Assembly: GCF_014203115.1 (NCBI RefSeq)
Contig: NZ_JACHIJ010000002.1
Span: forward strand, 124,001-188,000
DNA from: Afipia massiliensis
GTDB lineage: Bacteria; Pseudomonadota; Alphaproteobacteria; Rhizobiales; Xanthobacteraceae
Reading direction: 5' to 3'
DNA: 64,000 bases
Positions 8,561 to 16,702 of this stretch are shown here, one piece after another. Position 1 is the first letter of the stretch; every line of letters starts with the position of its first letter. The translations under genes were made by a program, and so were the position numbers. The notes below the pieces were generated by a model. The model saw only the letters and a program-made list of their open reading frames with translations. It was not told where the DNA came from and made no database searches.

Positions 8561-9591
8561 TAGCCAGCTCCCATCAACATCGCGTAATCGACCATGCGAT
8601 AACCGGTCCAATGCTTGCCGACGGCCGCCGGCATCACCTTCTCGACTTCGTCCGCCATCACGCCGCGCTCGCGTCGGCCCATGATCGTGTATTCGTAGGT
8701 CGGCAGGTCGAGGACGGTCGTACCAATGCGAACGATGTTCGATTTGAGCCGCCGATCGGACATCGCCATCAAGCCGGGTCCGTACTTCATCGCGGCACTA
8801 CCGAGCGTGCCGGCGAGGCCGAACATGCCGCCCATGGCTGCGTTCTGATTGCCGACCGCCGTGTTGTATTGCGAGGTCTGCGCATTGAAGTTGTTATTGA
8901 CCATGCCGGCGTAGTCGACGCCGCCGACGCTGGTGTTCGGCGTGTTCGTGAAGCTTGGCGCGGAGACTTGGGATCCCGACATCAACGCCGATATCTCGTT
9001 AATGGGTGAATTGCGTTCGGCCATGATCTCGCTGTTGGCCTGCCCGCGGCCGGTCAGCAGCAGCTGATTAAATGCGTCGTTCTTGCCTTCGGTGAAGCGC
9101 GTCATTTCCGCGTTCCAGGCCGCCGAGCCGGGCTGGATGCCCTGGTTAGACAGGCGCGTGCGCAGTGCATCCTCATCTTTGGCAAATCGCGGATCCAGCC
9201 GCGCGGAGCCAAGCTCCATCAATCGCGCTTCGGTCGCCTCGTTGCCGAGCTTCAAATTCGTTCCGAGCAAGTCCCCGATCTTGGCGGATTGATCGACGCC
9301 GATCTGTCCGATGTTCGACTTGGTTTTGTTTGTCAGATCAAGCAGCGCCTGCTGCGCCGGCGATAGCGTCTGCGTCGCCGTGAACTTCGGCACGGTATAG
9401 GTTTTGCCGTCGGCGCCGGTGAACGTGGAAGTGCCGGTCTGATCGTACTTCAGCGAGCCGTCCGGCGTGACCTGGTCGGTCATGTTCAGCAGCTGCTGCG
9501 TGACGGCCGTGTTCTGGTTCATCTGGCCCTGGGCTTGCGCCGTGGCCATCGGATCCGGAGCAACCGGCGGTGCGGGAGTGTCTTTCGCCAT
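8560..9591 (-). CDS. Phage structural protein with C-terminal S74-type chaperone domain
   Basis: A 343-aa protein. The N-terminal 270 residues are Gln/Asn/Thr-rich and helical, as in internal virion or fibre-adaptor proteins. The C-terminus (from SDRRLKSNIVRIG to the GVMADEVEKVMPAAV and YRMVDYAML motifs) matches the intramolecular chaperone domain (peptidase S74) found on trimeric phage fibres, which self-cleaves just before the Ser-Asp pair. At about 65 residues the domain is short for this family. Start and stop codons overlap both neighbours, showing a tightly coupled virion operon. Confidence 0.75.
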   Translation of the reverse strand: MAKDTPAPPVAPDPMATAQAQGQMNQNTAVTQQLLNMTDQVTPDGSLKYDQTGTSTFTGADGKTYTVPKFTATQTLSPAQQALLDLTNKTKSNIGQIGVDQSAKIGDLLGTNLKLGNEATEARLMELGSARLDPRFAKDEDALRTRLSNQGIQPGSAAWNAEMTRFTEGKNDAFNQLLLTGRGQANSEIMAERNSPINEISALMSGSQVSAPSFTNTPNTSVGGVDYAGMVNNNFNAQTSQYNTAVGNQNAAMGGMFGLAGTLGSAAMKYGPGLMAMSDRRLKSNIVRIGTTVLDLPTYEYTIMGRRERGVMADEVEKVMPAAVGKHWTGYRMVDYAMLMGAG

Positions 9592-10049
9592 TAGCTTCTG
9601 CCCCTATCAAATCGGTTCGCACGCCAGTCATCATCCGCAAGCGTCAGGATGTGCTCGGCCTCAGATCGGCCGCGCAGCCTGGGGATGACGTATTCTTTGA
9701 AACCGTAGGCCTTCGCGATGCGCAGCATGGGCGCGTTATGCTCAGAGACCCGCAGCACTGCGAGCTGACAGCCAAACAGCTCAAACGGCACGGTGAACAT
9801 TGCCTTGAGAACCGGCCGCGTCAGCCAGCGCTTGTCGATCGACGCGGCGCTCATTTCCATCACGCCGTCGCGCCGACTGAAGTGGTGGTACAGCACGCCG
9901 GCGATCAGATCCCCGCCATCGAGGACAGCAAGCGAGCAGAAGCTCGAGAAATGCCCGCCCTCGCCGTAGATCACGTTTGAGACAAACTCGCCGACGGCTT
10001 CGTTGAATTCCGGGCTCTTTTGCGGATCCGAGAACTTGACCCCGATCAC
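9591..10049 (-). CDS. GNAT-like N-acyltransferase fold protein
   Basis: A 152-aa protein that resembles the C-terminal half of a GNAT acetyltransferase: beta strands GDLIAGVLYHHF and LAVLRVSEHNAPMLRIAKAYGFKEYVI, where N-x-x-M-x-R-x-x-x-x-x-G-F is a typical GNAT motif. Such proteins are common among virion genes of short-tailed phages, but their substrate is unknown. The GTG start overlaps the upstream stop codon (GTGA). The P-loop-like acetyl-CoA motif is weak, so activity is uncertain. Confidence 0.6.
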   Translation of the reverse strand: MIGVKFSDPQKSPEFNEAVGEFVSNVIYGEGGHFSSFCSLAVLDGGDLIAGVLYHHFSRRDGVMEMSAASIDKRWLTRPVLKAMFTVPFELFGCQLAVLRVSEHNAPMLRIAKAYGFKEYVIPRLRGRSEAEHILTLADDDWRANRFDRGRS

Positions 10050-11635
10050 GAAGCGATATCGCCCTGGTCATAGGTCATATCGATCACCACGAGCTCGGCA
10101 TCGGGAGGAACAAGGCTGCCGCTGGTGATCTGCATAGCCGGCGCGATCGCGTAGCCGCTGCCGCCGACCGGCTGCCAGCGCTGATAGATGTTTTTCTGCG
10201 CCGGCGCGCTCCACGTCGCAACGCCCCAGACACCGACGCCCCAGACGTTACCGGTGGCGACAGTGCCGTCATCCGGTGCCGTCGGCAGATTCAGCTTGTA
10301 GTCGGCTTGCAGCGATAGTTTCGGAATGACTTCCGCCGAGGCTCGGATCGTGGCGCGCATCAGCAGCGACGTCTTCAGCGAGGCCGGCGCTTTGAGTGGG
10401 TCGAACAGCGGAACGCAGGTCGCGGTATACGGCAGCTCCTGGTCGGCGCCGGTGACCTCGGCCTCGATGATCTTGCCGTCGGTCGATCCAAAGAACAGCC
10501 GATCCTTGAAGAGCTGCAGGCAGCGGCCGTTCCATCCGGTGTAAAGTCCCCAGGCGCCGGTACGCGCATTCGCCACGAACATCTGCGGCTGATCGTTCAC
10601 TCCGGTCGGGATTGCCACCACGACCATCTGTTCGGTCGGCCAAACCTCGCAGGCCCAGCCGGTGCCCGCGCGAGCCGCGACCGTTTCATTCCAGGCAACC
10701 TCGATCGAATAGGAGATCGCCGCCGGCGAAAGTGCCGAATAATCCCGCTGCATGGCCTGGGACAGCGGAACGAAACCGATATCGGTCGCGATGACCAGGT
10801 CACCGCCGGCCGGAATGTGTGCCTTCGGGCCCAGCGGCCGCCCTATCCGATACACGCCGACTTTAGTCCAGGTCGCAGCCGAGCTCGGATCAGCACCGGT
10901 GAAGACAGCCGCCTCGCCCTTGGTCGAGACGAACACGCAATACTCGTTCGGACCGTTACCGCTTTCGATTGACCAGGTCGCGCCGAACAGCAGTGAGCCG
11001 CCCTTGGTGAAAACTCCGCCGAGCGGAAGCAGTACCGCAGTGCCTCCGAGGCTATCGACCGGAAGATACCAGGCGTTGAGCGAGTCCTTCTGCGTGAAGA
11101 ACGCACGCTGTTTGTAAATCCATACCGTGGCCAGCGTCTTTGGATCGAGCCCGGCGGCTGAGATCGGCGTTCCAGTTCCCCAGGACGTCCCGTCAAAGAG
11201 CTGCGGATCGTCGGCGCCATTGACAGCCCGGAGGAATATCCCGCCAGGCGTCGATGATTGCGCGACGGACCACTCGCCCGACGTGAGGCCTGAAACTACC
11301 GAAGCCGGAGAGCCCGGCGTCGAAATATCCCAGATGTCGGTCTCGTTGGCCGCGAATAGCTTCTCATTGCCGCCGTTCACATAAGCGAACAGCGAGTCGA
11401 CCGTGCCAACGCCGGCGGCGATGGTGGAGAAAACACTCGAGCCCTTCCGAATGCGAATGCCGGTCGCCGTCGGGAAGTAATTTTCCAGGACGAAGGCGCC
11501 ATTGACCTTCGATCCGTCCGGACGCCTCGCACCAGGCGTGGCGAGATTCTGGTTTTTGATCCAGCCGCCGACCGGCGCGGGGAAGCTCGCCGGCTTGGCA
11601 ATACGTGGCTTGTTCGCGGCGGCTGGCTTTCGCAT
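10046..11635 (-). CDS. Beta-rich tail protein (tail-tube-B/stabilisation type)
   Basis: A 529-aa, nearly all-beta protein. It opens with FPAPVGGWIKNQNLA and VLENYFPTATGIRIRKGSSVF, a pattern seen at the start of large beta-propeller tail proteins of short-tailed phages; repeated W and G positions support a propeller. It lies just downstream of the adaptor gene, where tail-tubular-B-like proteins usually sit. The start overlaps the adaptor stop (TAATG). No enzymatic motif is seen. The assignment rests on gene order and fold impression. Confidence 0.6.
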   Translation of the reverse strand: MRKPAAANKPRIAKPASFPAPVGGWIKNQNLATPGARRPDGSKVNGAFVLENYFPTATGIRIRKGSSVFSTIAAGVGTVDSLFAYVNGGNEKLFAANETDIWDISTPGSPASVVSGLTSGEWSVAQSSTPGGIFLRAVNGADDPQLFDGTSWGTGTPISAAGLDPKTLATVWIYKQRAFFTQKDSLNAWYLPVDSLGGTAVLLPLGGVFTKGGSLLFGATWSIESGNGPNEYCVFVSTKGEAAVFTGADPSSAATWTKVGVYRIGRPLGPKAHIPAGGDLVIATDIGFVPLSQAMQRDYSALSPAAISYSIEVAWNETVAARAGTGWACEVWPTEQMVVVAIPTGVNDQPQMFVANARTGAWGLYTGWNGRCLQLFKDRLFFGSTDGKIIEAEVTGADQELPYTATCVPLFDPLKAPASLKTSLLMRATIRASAEVIPKLSLQADYKLNLPTAPDDGTVATGNVWGVGVWGVATWSAPAQKNIYQRWQPVGGSGYAIAPAMQITSGSLVPPDAELVVIDMTYDQGDIAS

Positions 11636-12339
11636 TACCGAACCAGCACGCCGGGATAGGCAAGTGTCGAGCTCGACGGCACGCGCTGCGTCCCGACCGT
11701 GAGGATGTTGGAGCCCTTGTCCTTGGCAATAGCCTTCTCGAGCGCGAGTTCGTAGTTTTTCAGATCCTCGGCATATTCCATCCGCTTCTGCGATCGCCAG
11801 CGCCAGATCAAGCCGAGTGTCAGCAAGCGCTCGGACAAGTCGAATGTATCGCTATCATCGGTGAACGCTGGCTTCGAAGCGCCGCCGGTTCCGGTTCCGG
11901 TTACGATCGCCTTGCGGATGTAGTAAAATTTGGCCATCTCCGCGATCGGCAGCGGCGGGAAGCTTTGAAACTTGCCGCCGAGAATGATCCAGTTGCCAGG
12001 CGTGCCGCTGATGGCGGTCTGCTGGATATAGATCCATTCGTCGAGATCCCGCACTCGCCGGAAATTCGACGTCTGCCAGTCCTTCGAATGGACCTCCGCC
12101 TTCTTCAGCATGCGGTCGTAGTTGCTCGGCAGGTTGAAGGCGATCGCAGCGCCGTCGCCGGTGAACTGGGCGAGTTCATGAAGCTGCCGCCAGTCGTACT
12201 GCTCAGCGATGTCCGTCGCGACTTCGGTGGCGAGATCCGCCAACTCCATCGCGAAGGCATCGCTGGTCGAGAACAAGGTCGTGGGTTTGACGCCCAGCAA
12301 CCTTATTCCGGCCGATTGTGCGGCAGAGAGAACGGTCAC
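11635..12339 (-). CDS. Head-to-tail adaptor (tail-tube-A/gp4 type)
   Basis: A 234-aa helical protein with the hallmarks of the short-tailed-phage adaptor family: an N-terminal helix ending EQYDWRQL, then LPSNYDRMLK, and the C-terminal FDLSERLLTLGLIWRWRSQKRMEYAEDLKNY helix, in which a W-R-W/R-x-x-K motif is typical. The protein should ring the portal base and close the filled head. The GTG start overlaps the upstream stop codon (GTGA). Confidence 0.72.
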   Translation of the reverse strand: MTVLSAAQSAGIRLLGVKPTTLFSTSDAFAMELADLATEVATDIAEQYDWRQLHELAQFTGDGAAIAFNLPSNYDRMLKKAEVHSKDWQTSNFRRVRDLDEWIYIQQTAISGTPGNWIILGGKFQSFPPLPIAEMAKFYYIRKAIVTGTGTGGASKPAFTDDSDTFDLSERLLTLGLIWRWRSQKRMEYAEDLKNYELALEKAIAKDKGSNILTVGTQRVPSSSTLAYPGVLVR

Positions 12340-13196
12340 GCGGCCGCCTCAGTGCCCTTCGCCTTTTCGGCGAGCGCAGCGTTCACTTCGTCGGCCAGTT
12401 TCACCAGCGCGGCATGGCTGGTTCCGGCCCGCGGTTTCTTGCCGGTCGTTTCCTTGAGCCAGTTGACGATGTCTTCGGCCGCCATGACAAAGAATGGCGA
12501 GTCGCCTTCCTTGCCCGGACCTTCGCCGGCTTCAAAATCGTCGTCCTCACCTTCACCGACTGCATCATCACCGGCGGTGCCGACGTCGTCGTCGCTCGCC
12601 GCTGCCGATGTGGCAGTTGCCGTTACCGGTTTGGCAGTTGATGCAGACACCTTGGCTTCCAGGGCGGCCAGACGGCGCTTGAGCTCGACGTTCTCCGCTG
12701 CATAGGAGGACACATCCGCGGTACCGGCGGCCTTGTCGATATAGGCCTGCGCCTGCTCTTTCAGAGTGCGACCGCCCTGCCCGAGCTGCTTGAGCGGCGT
12801 GCCGTCGAGGGCGGCCAGCGCTTCGGCTGTGTGGATATTGAGCGCCTTGAGCTCGAGGCGCTTACCCTGGGTAAGGAACGGCAACTCCGACAGCGGCGTG
12901 CCGGACGCAACCTGCGCCTCGCCATTCTTGAATTTCCGATACTGTTCTGGATACGCCAGCGCGTACGTCAGCGGTTCGCGCTCGCCGGTTTCGGCATCAT
13001 CGTTCCATTTGAAAATTTCGTGCGCCGGAAACACGCCGACGGTCTGACGGTTCGCGGCAAAGCGCAGCTCGCAGACCTCCATGTCGACATAGATCGGGCG
13101 GCCGGCCTTCTTCGACGCGACGTCGTCCTTGGTCGAGTGCATGCGGAAAATCGCGACCGTGAGGTTCTCGGTGGCGAGCTTGTCAATCTTGGGCAT
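12336..13196 (-). CDS. Phage protein of unknown function with acidic low-complexity region
   Basis: A 286-aa protein. The N-terminal half is a folded domain (NLTVAIFRMHSTKDDVASKK, then a substrate-like YALAYPEQYRKFKNGE region). Around residues 95-140 it has a helix-hairpin-helix-like segment (ELKALNIHTAEALAAL), then a coiled coil (ENVELKRRLAALEAK), and a strongly acidic stretch (GEGEDDDFEAGEGPG). It sits between the adaptor and decoration genes and is separated from the latter by a strong terminator-like hairpin. Conserved position suggests a virion or assembly role, but no function was recognised. Confidence 0.6.
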   Translation of the reverse strand: MPKIDKLATENLTVAIFRMHSTKDDVASKKAGRPIYVDMEVCELRFAANRQTVGVFPAHEIFKWNDDAETGEREPLTYALAYPEQYRKFKNGEAQVASGTPLSELPFLTQGKRLELKALNIHTAEALAALDGTPLKQLGQGGRTLKEQAQAYIDKAAGTADVSSYAAENVELKRRLAALEAKVSASTAKPVTATATSAAASDDDVGTAGDDAVGEGEDDDFEAGEGPGKEGDSPFFVMAAEDIVNWLKETTGKKPRAGTSHAALVKLADEVNAALAEKAKGTEAAA

Positions 13197-13228
13197 GGGA
13201 AACCTTCCGTCTGAGGGAGTGCAAGGGG

Positions 13229-13258
13229 AAAAACCCGCCGCGGCTGATCCGCGGCGGG
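13229..13258 (-). terminator. Intrinsic terminator downstream of the decoration gene
   Basis: A perfect 10-bp stem (CCCGCCGCGG with CCGCGGCGGG, 13234-13243 and 13249-13258) with a 5-nt loop, followed on the minus strand by TTTTT. It lies 17 bp after the decoration-protein stop and inside the late operon, so it should reduce readthrough from capsid and decoration genes into the adaptor and tail genes. Confidence 0.75.
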
Positions 13259-13274
13259 ATCTGTCGCGAAGCCG

Positions 13275-13790
13275 TTAGGCCGCGACCGCGTCGTCGACGA
13301 ACGGATGATCGATTTCGATCTCTGCCAGGCCGGCGGACGGCGTGCCGTTTGCAGAGGCGAACTTCGCGTTTTTGACCCGATCGCCCGCCACGACGGCGTC
13401 GTCGAGCGTGCCGGCGGTGGCGGTCGAATAGACGTTGCCGTTGTCCGACACGGTGCCGGCCTTCACCACGGCCTTGCCGCGGATCTGGTACCAGCCGCCT
13501 TTGTTGGCGCCGTTCGCCGACATGGCGATCGCCACCGAGCCGATGTCATTGGCGGCCAGGAGCGACGTCGACCAGTCGTCGGGATTGTAAAGGACGGCCG
13601 AGCCGACCTCGGTATCGGCGACGCCCTTCAGGAAGATGAATTCACCGTTGCCGTAGGTGGCATCGATGGCCTCGATGGTGCGGCCCAGCCAAGGGCCGTA
13701 CGAGCTGCGGCCAGCGATCGCGCCGTCCGCGTTGCTGGATGCGATCGGCGGAAAGCCGAGGCTCGGGGTTACAGGAACAAAGTTCGACAT
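13275..13790 (-). CDS. Capsid decoration-type protein
   Basis: A 171-aa Gly/Ala/Val-rich, beta-type protein (GYPPIASS-like start, then LGRTIEAIDATYGNGEF and MSANGANKGGWYQIRG). Small beta proteins directly downstream of the major capsid gene are usually head decoration or stabilising proteins, and the GGWYQIRGKAVVKAG region is commonly found in them. A GGAG ribosome-binding site stands 8-9 bp before the ATG. A terminator follows. Confidence 0.62.
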   Translation of the reverse strand: MSNFVPVTPSLGFPPIASSNADGAIAGRSSYGPWLGRTIEAIDATYGNGEFIFLKGVADTEVGSAVLYNPDDWSTSLLAANDIGSVAIAMSANGANKGGWYQIRGKAVVKAGTVSDNGNVYSTATAGTLDDAVVAGDRVKNAKFASANGTPSAGLAEIEIDHPFVDDAVAA

Positions 13791-13851
13791 GCGCGAATCT
13801 CCTCACGCGTTCTGATCAATGTGATCGGTTGAATTGCCTTGAGCTCGAGGC

Positions 13852-13872
13852 CCGGCGGCGCGAGACCGCCGG
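13852..13872 (-). other. Stem-loop between capsid and decoration genes
   Basis: A 7-bp GC stem (CCGGCGG with CCGCCGG) and 7-nt loop in the 92-bp gap after the major capsid stop. No T-run follows on the minus strand, so it is more likely an mRNA-stabilising or processing element than a terminator. Confidence 0.4.
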
Positions 13873-13882
13873 ATCAGGAGGC

Positions 13883-14899
13883 TTAGGCGGCCGGGTTGCT
13901 GTCGCCGAGCTTCCACTGGAAGAGCGGGTTCTCCATGGTCAGCTCGCCCATGAGGCCGATGTACTGGACAACAGCGTCCTGGTTGATCGGCATCATCGAA
14001 GAACCAATCTTCGAGAAGTTACGCTCCGGGTGGTAGCGCATGCGCATCGAAGCGGTTTCGATGCCGTAGGTCGTGTTCGACGGCATGTTCGATCCGATGC
14101 CGCCGTCCTGGACGATCTCTGCCTTGCGGCCGGCGCCGAAGTACTTCAGCGACTGGAAGCCCAGCTTTCCGAGCTCGGTTTCGTCGTTGATGCGCTGGAT
14201 CGCGACGGTCGCCGCGTCATAGGCCGCATAGTGCTCGGCCGAGCACAACAGCAGATCGGCGCCGCGCTTATTGCGGGACCGCTGCGTCATGATCCGGTTG
14301 AACATCGGGCGGATGGTGGTCGCGTTGACCTGAGTGCCGATATCGGTCGCGAAGGTGTGCGCGTCGAAATACGACGTGCGCCAGATCGCATTGTCGACAC
14401 GGCTGATACCGCCGTACGAACCTGCGTTCGTGACCGTCGGGATCGCCAGCTGCAGGCCGCCGAGTTCCTTGCCGCCAAAGCCGGAGCCGTTGGAATGCAG
14501 GGACGCGTCGGTGACGTCCTCGAGCTCGCCTTCGGCCGCCTTGATGTGCGACTTCATGACGTCCTTGAGCTGGTTGGTGCCGGAGTTGTTGAGGATCTCC
14601 TCGTTGGAGAGCACAACAGCCACCGCCAGCATCTTCGGCGTATACTCAGCGTCGTTGAACAGCTCGGCCGGACGCGGGTTCAAGAAGTCGAAACCGTTGT
14701 ACCAGACAGCCGATCCGGTCTTGTTATAGAGCAGGCGCTGACGGATTTTAGGACCCGAGTACGGCTCCCACAAACCCTTGCGCTTGAGCGTTGCGAGCAA
14801 CGCGTTGGAATTGGACACCAGGTCCTGGTAGCCGGCCGAACGGTCCTCGAGGGCCAGAGACAGGATTTCCTGATTCTTCTCGACAGTGGTCAAGGGCAT
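13883..14899 (-). CDS. Major capsid protein
   Basis: A 338-aa protein in the HK97-type size range. Features expected of a capsid subunit are an N-terminal helical arm (MPLTTVEKNQEILSLALEDR), the phase around WYNGFDFLNPRPAELFNDAEY, the K-x-x-x-VVLSNEEILNNSG region, and a C-terminal stretch with MRYHPERNFSKIG and VQYIGLMGELTMENPLFQW. It lies between scaffold-like and decoration genes, and a strong AGGAGG ribosome-binding site stands before the ATG, as expected for the most abundant virion protein. Confidence 0.85.
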   Translation of the reverse strand: MPLTTVEKNQEILSLALEDRSAGYQDLVSNSNALLATLKRKGLWEPYSGPKIRQRLLYNKTGSAVWYNGFDFLNPRPAELFNDAEYTPKMLAVAVVLSNEEILNNSGTNQLKDVMKSHIKAAEGELEDVTDASLHSNGSGFGGKELGGLQLAIPTVTNAGSYGGISRVDNAIWRTSYFDAHTFATDIGTQVNATTIRPMFNRIMTQRSRNKRGADLLLCSAEHYAAYDAATVAIQRINDETELGKLGFQSLKYFGAGRKAEIVQDGGIGSNMPSNTTYGIETASMRMRYHPERNFSKIGSSMMPINQDAVVQYIGLMGELTMENPLFQWKLGDSNPAA

Positions 14900-14921
14900 G
14901 CCGCCCTCCTATGAGAAATGA

Positions 14922-16148
14922 CTATCCAGCGGCCGCGAACGCGCGATCGATGGCTTCGTCGATTGATTTGGAGTTCTTCTTTGGCGCTGGGTCTGAGCCA
15001 GCCGAGGGAGAACTGGTGATAGACAATGAGCCTTTACGGGTTTGAGCCGCGAGCTCCTCAGCGTTCGCCGCAGCGGATGAGGCTGCCGGCGGATCCTTGT
15101 CGGCCTTGGTGGCCGTCGTTTTCAGCGACGCGAGTGCCGGGAATTTCTGAAAGACCCGAGCTTCGGCGTCGTCGAGATTGGCTGCACCTTCGCGCATTTC
15201 GTTGGCAATGTGCGGCGCGATCGCTTCGAAGTAAGGCCTGCTCTCGGCCCACTCGCCGATATGAGTTTCGATCGCTTTGACGTGTTGCTGTTCGGTGTTC
15301 TTCGTGATTCCGGTGACGCTCTGCTCGAGCCGCTGCACCGTGGCCCGCAAGTCGCGGATCGTCGCTTCCTGCTGGCTGCGCTCCTGGTCGGGTGTTTGAC
15401 CGAGAACGATCTGCGCGACTTCCTTGAGCGAAACGCCGATGTTCTCGCAGACCGCCTCGATGCCCTTGAGCGGGTTGGTCCGGAGAAGCTTCTCCAAGTT
15501 GGTGTATTTCGTCAGCGCCGTATGGACGTCGGTGCCGCTCTCTTCGGCCATCTGATGAAACGGCGCGATCTTGCTGTCTCGCTCGGCGGCGACGCGGTGC
15601 TTCTCGATGCCGGCGGTGAGCTCGCGCTCCATGCGCGCGACTTCTGCCTTCACCGGCTCCGGAGCCGTATCCCATACGGCCTTGGCATCGGCGGAGAACC
15701 TGGCCGGCGCCGGCGACGTCGAAGCTGCAGGCTTGGCAGCAGGATCGACCGCCGCGGGCTTATCAGTGGCCGCCGGCTTCGCGCCAGGCTGATCGCCTGG
15801 CTTTACCGCTGGTTCTGCAGCTGCAGGTTTTGCGGCAGGATCTTTGACGTCCTTGGCATCCTTCGCCGGCGCGTCCTTGGGATCCTTACCGGCAAATTTG
15901 CCATTATCGCGCGGCTGCTCGGACTTGATCGGCTTCGGAGCGTCCTTGCCCGCCTTTTCGTCTTCATCGACCTTCGCGATGGCGCGATCGAGCGCGTCGT
16001 CTAGCGTAACCGGCTTCGATTTGTCAGCTGCAGGTGCTGCAGGCTCGCGCTCGGTCGAGATCGGATTCGGCGGCGTAACCACCTGGTCACTGCCGGACAC
16101 GTCAATGGGATCAGCCGACGCCGCAGCGCCACCGGTATCGATGGTCAT
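14922..16148 (-). CDS. Scaffold-like protein
   Basis: A 408-aa highly charged protein: an Ala/Pro/Lys/Asp-rich disordered N-terminal half (residues 1-160) and a helical coiled-coil half containing VARMERELTAGIEKHRVAAERD and a long QEATIRDLRATVQRLEQSV segment. The location immediately upstream of the capsid gene and this composition are typical for scaffolding proteins that guide procapsid assembly. The C-terminus ends in a basic helix (KKNSKSIDEAIDRAFAAAG), the usual capsid-binding end. Confidence 0.7.
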   Translation of the reverse strand: MTIDTGGAAASADPIDVSGSDQVVTPPNPISTEREPAAPAADKSKPVTLDDALDRAIAKVDEDEKAGKDAPKPIKSEQPRDNGKFAGKDPKDAPAKDAKDVKDPAAKPAAAEPAVKPGDQPGAKPAATDKPAAVDPAAKPAASTSPAPARFSADAKAVWDTAPEPVKAEVARMERELTAGIEKHRVAAERDSKIAPFHQMAEESGTDVHTALTKYTNLEKLLRTNPLKGIEAVCENIGVSLKEVAQIVLGQTPDQERSQQEATIRDLRATVQRLEQSVTGITKNTEQQHVKAIETHIGEWAESRPYFEAIAPHIANEMREGAANLDDAEARVFQKFPALASLKTTATKADKDPPAASSAAANAEELAAQTRKGSLSITSSPSAGSDPAPKKNSKSIDEAIDRAFAAAG

Positions 16149-16172
16149 GTGATTTTCCTGTCTGAGAGGGTG

Positions 16173-16505
16173 CTAGCGAGAAACCCGCTCGCCGCGGTTG
16201 AACTTGGCGACGGCCTTGTCGACCGTGTCCGCAATGGCCTTGTCGTCGATCGGCTTCTTCTTTCTAGGGCGAAGCCTGGCCGGATCGTTTCCAACTTCTA
16301 TGACGCCGGCGGCGCGGTAGGTCGCGCGCAATGCCGACTTCGACTCGTACATCTTGCCGTCGAGCTGAGACTGGACTGGCTCCATGTGATCTGACGCAAT
16401 CCGCGGGCATGGCAAATGCGAGCGCTTGGGCTGCGGCCGCACTTTCTGCGGAATGACAATCTCCTGGGAGAAGTCGATCAACTTGTAATTTTCGCGATAT
16501 GACAT
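16173..16505 (-). CDS. Conserved phage protein of unknown function
   Basis: A 110-aa basic protein. The central motif SDHMEPVQSQLDGKMYESKSALRATYRAAGV followed by EVGND is a conserved feature of many tailed phages, where it lies near head genes. It probably acts in assembly, but no activity is known to me. It is separated from the scaffold-like gene by 24 bp. Confidence 0.6.
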   Translation of the reverse strand: MSYRENYKLIDFSQEIVIPQKVRPQPKRSHLPCPRIASDHMEPVQSQLDGKMYESKSALRATYRAAGVIEVGNDPARLRPRKKKPIDDKAIADTVDKAVAKFNRGERVSR

Positions 16506-16516
16506 CCCGCGATCTC

Positions 16517-16687
16517 CTACGGTTCTTCCGGCGGCGGTGTGCCGACGACAGGAAGCCCCCCGCTTTCGACGATGGTCACGGCGGTGCCGGCGCCGTTGGC
16601 GGCGACCTCAACCGGCGTGCCGAGACCGTTCGCGGCCTCGGTGACCGGAATGCCGCCGCTCTCAACGATCACGATCGGCCAAGCCAT
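16517..16687 (-). CDS. 56-aa phage microprotein with duplicated IVESGG-PV motif
   Basis: A tiny Gly/Val-rich protein reading MAWPIVIVESGGIPVTEAAN then GLGTPVEVAANGAGTAVTIV and ESGGLPVVGTPPPEEP. The block V-I-V-E-S-G-G-[IL]-P-V appears twice and a related G-x-G-T-P-V unit lies between, so the protein is three short beta repeats. It fits exactly between the 110-aa gene and the repeat-rich Gly-rich protein (29-bp and 15-bp gaps). Codon phase and repeats support a real gene. A structural or decoration role is only inference. Confidence 0.62.
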   Translation of the reverse strand: MAWPIVIVESGGIPVTEAANGLGTPVEVAANGAGTAVTIVESGGLPVVGTPPPEEP

Positions 16688-16702
16688 GCGCGTTCCCCGA
16701 TT

